Assembly: GCA_016787525.1 (NCBI GenBank)
Contig: JAEUUP010000012.1
Location: 90,184-154,183, forward strand
Source: Saprospiraceae bacterium
Lineage (GTDB): Bacteria > Bacteroidota > Bacteroidia > Chitinophagales > Saprospiraceae
Reading direction: 5' to 3'
DNA: 64,000 bases
In this document: positions 44,692 through 53,892 of the stretch, in pieces
How the letters are laid out: each line of letters opens with the position of its first letter
Numbering within the stretch: the stretch's first letter is position 1
Position numbers and translations under genes: made by a program
Notes under the pieces: model-generated
The model's database searches: none
Seen by the model: only the letters and a program-made list of their open reading frames with translations
Told to the model about the DNA's origin: nothing

Positions 44692-45897
44692 TTAATTAAT
44701 TGCCACAGCTCCCCTCAGTACCACATCATTATCGCCGGCCCATTGCAACATATCTTGTTTGGAGATAGCCGCAGCCATCATGTCTGGAAACAAATCGGGC
44801 GTACACGCAAAAACAGGAACACCCATTTTGGCCAAAAACTGTGCATTCCCACGTTCGTAAGAAGGAGAGCCATCGTCACCTAAAGCCAAAAGTACGATGA
44901 GTTGCACGCCCGCCTGTACGAGTTCTTCCATACGTTTGCGCATTTGACGTTCGGGTTCGCCACCGCCTTCGTAAAGGTCAGAAATCAAGATAAAAATCGT
45001 GTCATCTGGCTTGGTGATAAGTGTTTGACAATAAGTCAAGGCTTTATTTGTGTCATTTCCACCACCCAATTGGACACCAAAGAGCAAATCAACAGGGTCT
45101 TTGAGGTCTTCTGTCAAGTCCACAACTTCGGTATCGTACACGACCATATGTGTTTTGACTGTAGGCAATGATGCCATAACTGCACCAAAAATGCCTGTAT
45201 AAACCACCGAACTGCCCATCGAACCGCTTTGATCCATACACAAAACGATGTCTTTCAATGATTTTTTACTTTTTCGACCATAACCGATGCGTGTTTCAGG
45301 TATCACAGTTTTGTATTCGGGCTGATAGTGTTTGAGGTTTTTGCGAATCGTTGCATCCCAATTGATTTCGTTGTAGCGTGGCCGGCGGTTGCGCACACTG
45401 CGGTTCAATGCACCTGCAATGGCTTGTATTGTTTTTTGTTCCAAACGTTGCATCAATTCTTCAACAACTTGCCGCACCACTTGACGAGCGGTTTCTTTGG
45501 TTTTTTCGGGAATCATCTTACCCAACTCCATCAATGTCGCCAAAAGTTGTACGTCTGGCGTAGCTTGAGCCAATATTTCGGGTTCAAACATGAGTTTACG
45601 CTGCAATTCAGGCTGTTTCAGTGCATCATTTTGTATGACTTGTACAACCGATTGCGGGAAATATTGCCGAATATCACCCAACCAACGGGCAATATTGGGC
45701 TGCGATGCGCCGCGACCAACCTTTGTATTGTCCTTTTCTTCGTAATCAAATCGTTTTTTACGCTCAAAATCGTACAGTGCTGACAAAGCTGCATCTATGC
45801 CTGCTTCTTGACCCGTCAGTTGGCATCCAGTACCATCGGCTTCATCGCCACCGAGTATCAATCGCCAGCGTTTGAGATTGTTGGAGGTTGTTGTCAT
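44692..45897 (-). CDS. vWA-domain protein of the MoxR/vWA system
   Basis: 401 aa. The C-terminal half is a von Willebrand A domain with an intact metal site: DQSGSMGSS (DxSxS), and a downstream ISDLYEGG Asp. The N-terminal half is helical with many charged residues. In MoxR/vWA pairs the vWA protein presents the target to the AAA+ ATPase. Its start overlaps the DUF4132 stop by 4 bp (ATGA), so it is coupled. A dispersed motif at 44710-44720 is read VLRGAVAIN at the extreme C terminus. Last gene of the leftward operon, followed by the terminator at 44652. Confidence 0.9.
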   Translation of the reverse strand: MTTTSNNLKRWRLILGGDEADGTGCQLTGQEAGIDAALSALYDFERKKRFDYEEKDNTKVGRGASQPNIARWLGDIRQYFPQSVVQVIQNDALKQPELQRKLMFEPEILAQATPDVQLLATLMELGKMIPEKTKETARQVVRQVVEELMQRLEQKTIQAIAGALNRSVRNRRPRYNEINWDATIRKNLKHYQPEYKTVIPETRIGYGRKSKKSLKDIVLCMDQSGSMGSSVVYTGIFGAVMASLPTVKTHMVVYDTEVVDLTEDLKDPVDLLFGVQLGGGNDTNKALTYCQTLITKPDDTIFILISDLYEGGGEPERQMRKRMEELVQAGVQLIVLLALGDDGSPSYERGNAQFLAKMGVPVFACTPDLFPDMMAAAISKQDMLQWAGDNDVVLRGAVAIN

Positions 45898-48833
45898 TTT
45901 TCTTCTTTTTTAATCTGATTCTCCTTAAAAAACAGCATGTCTGCCATCACTTCTGAATACACTATCTGTGGCACTTCGCCGAAAGGAATAAGGCGTTCAT
46001 CTTCCCTTTTGTTGGGTTCATTGTAGCTATAACTGCCAAATTTGACAGATTTAGGACGTACAAACATCAAATCGCCCAGTTCTGCATTCTCTTCATAATA
46101 ACCTACACCGATACAACCATTTTGCATAATAATGGCTGTAATACCCAGTTCTGAAAAATCTTTGTAATAACTCGAGATACCTCCCGCATCAACCACCGAA
46201 CCGCGAAACCAACCCAATTTCTCCATTTTACTCACAAAACCATAACCACCGTAATGTATGCCATTGAATTCGTTGGATAAAGTAAGATGTCTATCGCTTT
46301 CTTTAAATGCAATGACAAGACGATCGAGTTGAGGAAAAATCGGTTGCACATCGGCATCGGCAAGGGCTTGTTTCCAATGATTTATCGTCTCTTGAGTCAA
46401 ATCAATGGGGTGAACCATGCCGATTTGATACCCCTCAGTATAATCATCTAAATCGAGTTCATCACCGTCCACATTCACCAAAGTTTGGTCTTCGAGACAC
46501 TGAAAAGTGGTTATAATTTGTTGTTTTTCATCAAAAATTGCCCAAATCACACGTACAGCATACGCAAACATAATCGGGTTGCCTCTGAAAAAAGTGTCCC
46601 ATTTTTCCACTGACCATTTGCGTTGTATGACCAAATACTGCTCCAAACGACTCGATTGCGACTTGACAATGTCGCGCACCTCTTTCCCAATCTCTTTAAA
46701 CTCTTCTTTCAAAGCGGCACTTGTCCCCTTTGGCAAAGCCTTTAAGAGGCGATTGTCTTCGTTCAAAAAAGCCAATTTAAAATCGTTGTTGATGAAGGCG
46801 CGATAGGTTTCGCCCTCTGCTTCAAATTCTTTGAACAAACCATCAAAACCAAAATCTGGAATGATAGAATCTGCCAAATCATAAGGCGTGATACCCAATT
46901 CTTCGGCGGCGATGCTGAACGATTCGATGGCGGCTGCGCCAATATTTTTGTTTTTACTTTTGTATTTTCGAGAGAAAAACTCAACGGCACGCAAGGCTTT
47001 TGTCGAGCCATTCAAGGCTAAAGCTTTGACGGCATATTCTGCCATTTTGCCCCGCGAAGCCTCTGCCCATTCGTTGACTTTGCGTTTGATGGTATCCATT
47101 TCATCGTCGCTGCCTAATATTGAACCCAGCGTCATGCACCATTTGAGTTTGGCATCAGCGCCGTTTTCAAAGTATTTTTTCAACAAAACCTTTGCAAAAG
47201 GCGCACTTTTCGACTTGTCAATCTGTGCTAAAAGAGGTTTTGCCTCTGCATCAATCCGAATATCTTTGGTGCGGTTCATCCGATAAAAGAGGAAATCAAC
47301 GGCTTCTTTACTGAGGGGGTCGCCCGATTGCTCATAAAGAGTTGGAAAGTCAGAACTAACCAACCAAGCCATGAGTGGTTTATCCAATTTGCCTCGGTTT
47401 TTAGCTTGATGAATGGCATCTTGCACAGTTTCGCGATTGGTCTCAGCGTTTATGAGGTCGCCCAAACCTTCGAGCATGGCATCGCGTGCGTCATCATTTT
47501 TTTCCCTGTCGAGCAACCCCCTCAGTATAGCCGCAGATTTTTCGGTTTTTATAAGCGATAAAATCAATGCGCCCGCCAAACGTATATCGCCTTTTTTATC
47601 GTCTAATAGTTTTTGAGCATTTGGAATGGCTGCTTCACCCATCATACTCACTAGATGTTGTGCTGCTAAAGAGCGTACTTTTTTCGTATTATGGCGTGTG
47701 AATTCCCAAATCTGAGGATAGTATTCATCATGTGAGTATAGTTTTAAAATATTTAAGATGCCACTTTCTGGATTAGTATAATCATAATTGATTTTTCCTA
47801 ATGATTCAATTAAAATTGGAAAACTCTTTTCGCCTAAACGATCATACAAAGGTTGAATAACTTTCATAGAAGTAAAAGGGCATTCTTTCACAAAATCTAA
47901 AACTACATTAAATGCTTTATCATAAAGTTCTTTTTCAAAAAGTGCAGCAAAAACAATATTGATAGTATAATCCCAGTTTCCTTTTTTCAAGCTAAAACAT
48001 GATTCAAATCCAGAATATCTAATAGCAAATTTAGGTTTTATTAACTCAAGATATTGATAACTTAAGGTAAGTATTTCAGAATTGTATTTTTGAGGAAAAT
48101 ATTCATCAAGTAAAAGGGCTATTTGAATAGTCTCAGATATTTGAGTAGCTTCTTTAAAAACCTTTCTAATGAATGCTTCATATTTTAAGGGATTATGCTG
48201 AAGTAGGATAGGTATGTTGTTAAACCCATCAATCCCTCTTGCGTGTAAAGAAACAATCAAGTGGTTTATGTATTTATCAAAATTTTGCTCATCATTTTTT
48301 AATAAAAGCTTAAAAAAGTCACTATTGGTTATATTTGAGCGAAGTTTGAATAATTTGTCTAAATTATTTAAAATATAATGCCCAGAGGCGGTAATTTCTT
48401 CTTTATCGAATATGAAATAAAGCAAATTGTTACACAAATACCCTTCACTGATATTGTATTTTCTCAAACAACTTTCAATTGTATATAAGTCGCTAAAACT
48501 TATATTTGGATAGTAATGTCCATAAATCCAATGACTGATTACTCTTTCAATCGAAAGATAAACTGGATTCGTATTAGTTTTCCAAAATTTAATCAACATT
48601 TCCATGATACGTTCATCAAATCGTTCCCACTTATCAGGTGTTTTTATTAGTTTTGGAATATCGCTAAACACAGAACTATCCCATCTACTCATATGGAATG
48701 GTACGGGTTCATTTTCATTTTCCAAATAAAATAAAAGCCTATCCCATTCTTTCTGATATGTAGGGTAGTAATAATCAGCTTTTACTTTCTTAACAATACT
48801 ATCGTATTGCTCTTGTCTATTAGCTGGTATCAT
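45894..48833 (-). CDS. DUF4132-domain protein with helical repeats
   Basis: 979 aa. The middle (about 375-560) is HEAT-like (VRSLAAQHLVSMMGEAAIPNAQKLL...). The C-terminal 250 residues are DUF4132, including GWFRGSVVDAGGISSYYKDF. The first about 380 residues are a helical region of very different DNA composition: roughly 25% GC by hand count at 48.0-48.1 kb against about 50% at 47.0 kb, with the break near 47.7 kb. Motifs occur only in the GC-richer part (46430 YTEGY, 47309 DPLS, 47516 ILRG). This suggests a replaced N-terminal module. Function in the system is unknown; DUF4132 often accompanies MoxR/vWA or WGR genes. Confidence 0.85.
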   Translation of the reverse strand: MIPANRQEQYDSIVKKVKADYYYPTYQKEWDRLLFYLENENEPVPFHMSRWDSSVFSDIPKLIKTPDKWERFDERIMEMLIKFWKTNTNPVYLSIERVISHWIYGHYYPNISFSDLYTIESCLRKYNISEGYLCNNLLYFIFDKEEITASGHYILNNLDKLFKLRSNITNSDFFKLLLKNDEQNFDKYINHLIVSLHARGIDGFNNIPILLQHNPLKYEAFIRKVFKEATQISETIQIALLLDEYFPQKYNSEILTLSYQYLELIKPKFAIRYSGFESCFSLKKGNWDYTINIVFAALFEKELYDKAFNVVLDFVKECPFTSMKVIQPLYDRLGEKSFPILIESLGKINYDYTNPESGILNILKLYSHDEYYPQIWEFTRHNTKKVRSLAAQHLVSMMGEAAIPNAQKLLDDKKGDIRLAGALILSLIKTEKSAAILRGLLDREKNDDARDAMLEGLGDLINAETNRETVQDAIHQAKNRGKLDKPLMAWLVSSDFPTLYEQSGDPLSKEAVDFLFYRMNRTKDIRIDAEAKPLLAQIDKSKSAPFAKVLLKKYFENGADAKLKWCMTLGSILGSDDEMDTIKRKVNEWAEASRGKMAEYAVKALALNGSTKALRAVEFFSRKYKSKNKNIGAAAIESFSIAAEELGITPYDLADSIIPDFGFDGLFKEFEAEGETYRAFINNDFKLAFLNEDNRLLKALPKGTSAALKEEFKEIGKEVRDIVKSQSSRLEQYLVIQRKWSVEKWDTFFRGNPIMFAYAVRVIWAIFDEKQQIITTFQCLEDQTLVNVDGDELDLDDYTEGYQIGMVHPIDLTQETINHWKQALADADVQPIFPQLDRLVIAFKESDRHLTLSNEFNGIHYGGYGFVSKMEKLGWFRGSVVDAGGISSYYKDFSELGITAIIMQNGCIGVGYYEENAELGDLMFVRPKSVKFGSYSYNEPNKREDERLIPFGEVPQIVYSEVMADMLFFKENQIKKEEK

Positions 48834-48897
48834 AAGTTTATAAGTTTTAAAATGATGATCTTGAAATTAAAAACGAGCCTAAATGTCATATTACTGA

Positions 48898-51165
48898 CTA
48901 TACCAGCCCTAAAAGTTGAGCAACAAGCCCCAATGACTTATCTGCTAATTCATAATTAAAATACTCATTTTCAAGGTCTTGTGTTATATGATTTTGAGCA
49001 AAAACAACACCTCGTTTGGCTTTTTCGCCCAAATGACGACGTTCGCCCACATCAAATTTTGAGAACGTACGCCTCAAAATGGGTATCAACTGCATAAAAG
49101 CCTCGTCGGTGAGTTCAGAAACCCATTTGTAGAGCAGATTCCAAAGTGTATCGTCGTAGAGCAATATCATGCCGCTACCTTTCAAAAAACCTTCAATCCA
49201 GCCCGCCGAATAATCGGGCGCGTTGCCTGTCGAAAGTGCTAAACCAAATTTGATTGACACCCCCTCAGTATCCAGCACCTTGGCATCGCACAGCAGGCGG
49301 CATGTACAACCCTGCACGATGGGATGGATACCTTCTTTGTCCACCAAAATGGCTAAGGTTTTGAACCACATTTCGGTCAAAGCCTCATTCTCGACAAGGC
49401 GAACAGAGTCGTTGACTTTGCGAATCAAATCGAACATCTTTTGTGAAGCCTCATCGTCCAAACCGTAAGCAGCCGTTGGTAAGCCGATACTAATACGAAC
49501 TATCATGCCCTCGACTAAGGCGTTGATGGCGGTCAAATCCGACTTGCGCACGTTGCCATAACGACCCACATCCGCAAGTGGCACAATGGCTGCCATGAGT
49601 TCCATAATATCGGCAGAAATCGTGGCTAATTCATTGATTTTCAACAATAAAACTTCTATCGCTTCAAACAGTTCGGCAGGAATAGCCTGTTGAATCATGT
49701 CGGATAAATGACTGATGGACTGTGAATTTGCCGCTTTATCCAACAAAAATTTTGAACTGGCTTCGATAATGGTATTGCCCCAAATGCCTTTTTCAATCAG
49801 ATTCACCAGCATCTCAGGCGACCATGCCAGCGTCCAAACTTCTTTGAATGTCCCTTTAGAACGGGCGTAGGCTTGTTTGCCCCATTCGATATTTAAAATT
49901 TTGAGCCGATACAAAAAAATAGAACGATTGAGGTCTAAATCTTTCCTTAAATCCAACTCGATGTCCTTTTTTTCAGCCGTTTGCGACAAACGCAACTTTC
50001 TTACCAGCTCTTCAAAATCATTTTGCAACGGCAATTTTGGCAATTCGGAAGGCACTTTTCCGAGTGCATGACCCACGATGAGTTCTTTTTTGACCAATTC
50101 GAGCAAAATGGCATCGCCCATGCACATCACGGTTTGGGTGGCTTCGTTCAGTTCCCAAAGGCTGGGTTTCGGCAAATCGCGGAGCGAAGCCAACGATTCC
50201 GACAGACGCAATGCTTCGATGACGTGTGCCGTCGAAATGTCCATTTTCTTTTTGCGAAACAAACGCGCCACATTTGCCAACCAAATCGCACCATTGTCTT
50301 TTGGGTGATGCCACAAATGGCTGTACCAACCGGGCGAGTGAATGCCTGCACCATAACCACTGCGAAACGACAACCTATCGTTTGTCCAAGGAATCCACGT
50401 TGTGCCTACTTTTATCTTTGTTTTCGGTAGTTTTTTGACAATTTTTGCGTGTTCTGCTTCTGTTTTTTCCAAATTGAGCAAAGCAGGAGCGTGCCATGCG
50501 CCGCATACGACAACGATATTCTGATACATTTCGCGTTGCGCTTGACGTATCAAATGACCCATATAAGCCTCTCGATACACATTTTCCTCATCCAATACTG
50601 AGGGGGTCCCTTCTTCGCGCAAGGTTTGCATAGTGAGCATCACCGCTTCAAAATGTGCTTCGGCGGATTTTGCAATGTATCGCTGCTCGAAATGATGTTC
50701 CCACCACATATCGGAGTCAGAATAGCCCGCAATTTCGGCAAAATATGAAATGGGGTCTTTGTGAATAGGCATTGCCGCTTCTTGCTCCTCTCCTACCCCC
50801 TCAGTATTTTGAGCTTTATTTTGCGTTTTTTCTGTTTTTAACTTTGCCATTTCCCATGAGATTGCAACGGGCAAATCCATCATTCGCACGGGAATTTTTT
50901 GTTTGTTGGCATACAAAATGGTTTGCCATTCGGGAGAGAACTCGGAATATGGATAGAAAACAGCTCGTTGGGGTGCATCTTGGTCGTAGCACAATGCAGC
51001 AATAGGCGGTTTCAAAGTCTTTTCACCCACCCAACGGCTCAATACATCAAGTTCGGGTGGACCTTCCACAAAAACCATATCAGGTTGCAGTTTTTGCAAC
51101 ATTTCCAAGACATTTTTAGCCGACCCAACGCCATGATGCCTGATGCCTAATATTGTTACACTCAT
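48898..51165 (-). CDS. DUF5682-family protein
   Basis: 755 aa. Starts MSVTILGIRHHGVGSA and continues with VFVEGPPELD and later VVVCGAWHAPAL, the conserved pieces of DUF5682, which I regard as related to the TraB/EreA-type metal-binding fold; that relation is from memory. The C-terminal half is helical. Consistently found beside MoxR, vWA and SWIM genes. Motifs: 49259 (DTEGV), 50596 (GTPSV) and 50795 (NTEGV). Biochemical role unknown. Confidence 0.85.
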   Translation of the reverse strand: MSVTILGIRHHGVGSAKNVLEMLQKLQPDMVFVEGPPELDVLSRWVGEKTLKPPIAALCYDQDAPQRAVFYPYSEFSPEWQTILYANKQKIPVRMMDLPVAISWEMAKLKTEKTQNKAQNTEGVGEEQEAAMPIHKDPISYFAEIAGYSDSDMWWEHHFEQRYIAKSAEAHFEAVMLTMQTLREEGTPSVLDEENVYREAYMGHLIRQAQREMYQNIVVVCGAWHAPALLNLEKTEAEHAKIVKKLPKTKIKVGTTWIPWTNDRLSFRSGYGAGIHSPGWYSHLWHHPKDNGAIWLANVARLFRKKKMDISTAHVIEALRLSESLASLRDLPKPSLWELNEATQTVMCMGDAILLELVKKELIVGHALGKVPSELPKLPLQNDFEELVRKLRLSQTAEKKDIELDLRKDLDLNRSIFLYRLKILNIEWGKQAYARSKGTFKEVWTLAWSPEMLVNLIEKGIWGNTIIEASSKFLLDKAANSQSISHLSDMIQQAIPAELFEAIEVLLLKINELATISADIMELMAAIVPLADVGRYGNVRKSDLTAINALVEGMIVRISIGLPTAAYGLDDEASQKMFDLIRKVNDSVRLVENEALTEMWFKTLAILVDKEGIHPIVQGCTCRLLCDAKVLDTEGVSIKFGLALSTGNAPDYSAGWIEGFLKGSGMILLYDDTLWNLLYKWVSELTDEAFMQLIPILRRTFSKFDVGERRHLGEKAKRGVVFAQNHITQDLENEYFNYELADKSLGLVAQLLGLV

Positions 51166-51216
51166 TTTTAGATGAAAGTTGAGAATGGATTAATGTTGAT
51201 ATTGCCTACGTTTCAT

Positions 51217-52299
51217 CTACAAAGTGATGTCTTTACAAGCCCGATACACATCACGCCAACCTTCGCGCGTTTTGAGAACTGTTTCTAAATATTCGTTCCA
51301 TACAATTTTATCTTGTACAGGGTCTTTGACAACTGCCCCAACCAAACCCGAAGCCACATCTTCAGCACTCAAACGACCATCGCCAAAATGCGCCGCCAAT
51401 GCCAAACCATTGTTCACAACCGAAATGGCTTCAGCCGTACTCAAAGTGCCTGTGGGCGACTTGATTTTCTGTTTGCCATCGGCTGTCACACCGCTTCGCA
51501 ATTCTCTAAAAATGGTGACAATGCGCTGAATTTCTTGCAAAGCAGGGGCTTCGGCAGGTAATTTATAGGCTTTTGACAAACTCGACACACGCCTTTGCAC
51601 GATTTCGACTTCCTCTTTCATCGTCTCTGGTACAGGCAAAATGACTGTATTGAAGCGGCGTTTCAATGCACCTGACAATTCATTTACGCCTTTGTCACGA
51701 TTGTTTGCTGTTGCAATCACGTTGAAACCTTCCACAGCTTGCACTTCCATATTGAGTTCTGGAATAGGCATCATTTTTTCGGACAAAATGGTAATCAATG
51801 TATCCTGCACATCAGCCCCAATGCGGGTCAATTCCTCAATACGGGCTATTTTGCCAATTTTCATCGCTTGCATCATGGGTGTGACAACGAGAGCGTTTTC
51901 TGTGGGTCCTTCTGCCAAAAGTTTGGCATAGTTCCAACCGTAGCGAATCGCTTCTTCGCCTGTGCCTGCTGTGCCTTGCACCAAAAGCGTCGAATCACCA
52001 CAAATAGCTGCCGCCAAATGCTCTGCTACCCACGACTTTGCTGTTCCAGGCAAACCATAAAGCAACAAAGCGCGGTCAGTCGTTAATGTTGCAACGGCAA
52101 TCTCCATCAAACGCGGATTTCCGACATATTTTGGACTGATTTCAAAGCCATTTTTCAGTTTGCCACCCATCAAATAAGTGACAACGGCTTTGGGCGACAT
52201 ATTCCAATTGGGTGGACGCTCGTAGGTGTCTTGTTTTGTGAGTTCGGCAATTTCTTCTGCAAATTGGTGTTCGGCGTGTTGGCGCAATACATTTTTCAT
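51217..52299 (-). CDS. MoxR-family AAA+ ATPase
   Basis: 360 aa. Walker A GLPGTAKS (about 80-87), Walker B-like ARIEEL, sensor-1 VIATANNRD and arginine-finger region LKRRFN are all present. MoxR ATPases act as chaperones for vWA-bearing partners or metal insertion. Centre of the six-gene system, with DUF5691-like and SWIM upstream and DUF5682, DUF4132 and vWA downstream. It is the only long gene of the operon with no dispersed motif, so the constraint on this protein may exclude it, or it may be chance. Confidence 0.93.
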   Translation of the reverse strand: MKNVLRQHAEHQFAEEIAELTKQDTYERPPNWNMSPKAVVTYLMGGKLKNGFEISPKYVGNPRLMEIAVATLTTDRALLLYGLPGTAKSWVAEHLAAAICGDSTLLVQGTAGTGEEAIRYGWNYAKLLAEGPTENALVVTPMMQAMKIGKIARIEELTRIGADVQDTLITILSEKMMPIPELNMEVQAVEGFNVIATANNRDKGVNELSGALKRRFNTVILPVPETMKEEVEIVQRRVSSLSKAYKLPAEAPALQEIQRIVTIFRELRSGVTADGKQKIKSPTGTLSTAEAISVVNNGLALAAHFGDGRLSAEDVASGLVGAVVKDPVQDKIVWNEYLETVLKTREGWRDVYRACKDITL

Positions 52300-52323
52300 A
52301 TTTTTATAATTTTTTGCTATTCG

Positions 52324-53892
52324 TTAAAAGGATTCGATTTCTTTTCTGATTTCTAAAAACTGGATGAGTGGCATTATCAAAGTATTGTGTTGTTGCTGGA
52401 GTTGCCAATCTGATTGCGGCAATTTTGACAAAGCATACAATTCGCTGAGAATGCTGCTGTCAAAAAAAGCAGCCGAATTGATGGCAAAAGGAATATTGTT
52501 GTAGGTTTCATTTTTTCGGGCAATGATACCCCTCAGTATATAAAGGCTCAAGGTTGATGACCAACGCCAATTTTCCCGCAACAAATGATTTCTTACATTG
52601 GATACTTCGCCAATGTCTATGTGATCAATAAAATATTTTTCCAATTCGTCATTAGACAAAGCATTTAAAATATGTGTCTGATAATCGCTGTTTTTCCCTG
52701 TTTTTAAACAAGCAAAAACACCTTGGCGATAGCGATGATTGCCCAAAGCTGTCGAAATATGCCATTTAAAAGATTGTCTTTGCCGCTTTCTATTGTTTGT
52801 GATGAGTCTATCTGCATCCTCCAAAACTTGCAAAATCCGTTGCCAATCATCCGTTTCCAACAAGTCTTCCCATACTGAGGGGTGCATTCTGTTAAGAAAA
52901 TAAGTGAACCAATACTCTGTCAACAATTCGTTGGTAGAAGGTGTAAAACCATGCCCAAACTCGTATTTCATCACTGTACCATTCAAAAAGTCATCTGACT
53001 CAGTTGGCAACTCAAGGGTGTTTTTTGAGCTTAATCCCAAAAACGTTTTCTTTGTTACGACATACTTTTTCAAACGTTCTGCGACCTTTTTGTACAAATC
53101 GGAACTGGGATTATTGAGCAACAAGCCTACTGCGATCTCTTTCATTTCCTGTGTTATGGCTTTGGGCGTTTTTTCCTGTACCAAGTCATCGTAAATTGCT
53201 TGCACAAAAGTCCATTCTTCATTTTGAGGTTGCGTCGCCAAAATCTTCAATAAATCCTTTTTCTCACGTGCATTCGCCTCTTGCCAAGCCCCTTTTATGA
53301 GATTAAAAGCCTTTTCTGGGTCAGTTTTACGATAATCCGTCAATGCCAAACGCCTATCTGCCGACGAGCCTTCTGCCCAAACAGCATCAAAGCTTTGTAC
53401 CTGTGGCATTTGCCACGCCTCGTTGAACTGTGTCAACCAGCGACCCCGTTCACCCACCACCCTGCTTATTAGGGTTTTGTGGTTTCTGTAAATGGGTTCT
53501 GTTGTCAGATTCAGTACATCGTACACATTTTCAGGCGTTAACACGTAGTTTTTTTCTACCATTTTTTCAAAAAACAATATAAAAAGTTGCGGAAACCGAC
53601 TCGTTCCACTATCAAAAAGGCGTTTCAGAAGGCTGATATACTGAGGGGGTGCAAATTTTAGTGTTTCGTCGGGGGCGGCAGAGATGGATGGCAACGGCGT
53701 TTTATCGGGCATTTGCCCTGCTCGCCGATAAGTCCAAGTCAAAGCAGCTGCTTTTAGAAAATAGGCTTCGGAGTCTGTTTTATCCGTTTTTTCCAAAATC
53801 TTTTGGATGTTTTGTGGCAAAATAGCCACTTGCAAAGGCATTTTTTCAGTGCCTAACAAAGCACATTTTACCATTTCGTCCCATGCTTTCAT
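52324..53892 (-). CDS. DUF5691-like protein of the MoxR/vWA system
   Basis: 522 aa, mainly helical, without recognisable catalytic residues. It starts MKAWDEMVKCALLGTEK, and its position between SWIM and MoxR genes matches the DUF5691 family. Overlaps the SWIM gene by 4 bp (ATGA). HEAT-like repeats are plausible (DLIKGAWQEANAREKKDLLKIL-type helices around 195-225). Motifs: 52528 (ILRG), 52873 (HPSV) and 53639 (PPQY). Family name is from context and memory, not a search. Confidence 0.75.
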   Translation of the reverse strand: MKAWDEMVKCALLGTEKMPLQVAILPQNIQKILEKTDKTDSEAYFLKAAALTWTYRRAGQMPDKTPLPSISAAPDETLKFAPPQYISLLKRLFDSGTSRFPQLFILFFEKMVEKNYVLTPENVYDVLNLTTEPIYRNHKTLISRVVGERGRWLTQFNEAWQMPQVQSFDAVWAEGSSADRRLALTDYRKTDPEKAFNLIKGAWQEANAREKKDLLKILATQPQNEEWTFVQAIYDDLVQEKTPKAITQEMKEIAVGLLLNNPSSDLYKKVAERLKKYVVTKKTFLGLSSKNTLELPTESDDFLNGTVMKYEFGHGFTPSTNELLTEYWFTYFLNRMHPSVWEDLLETDDWQRILQVLEDADRLITNNRKRQRQSFKWHISTALGNHRYRQGVFACLKTGKNSDYQTHILNALSNDELEKYFIDHIDIGEVSNVRNHLLRENWRWSSTLSLYILRGIIARKNETYNNIPFAINSAAFFDSSILSELYALSKLPQSDWQLQQQHNTLIMPLIQFLEIRKEIESF

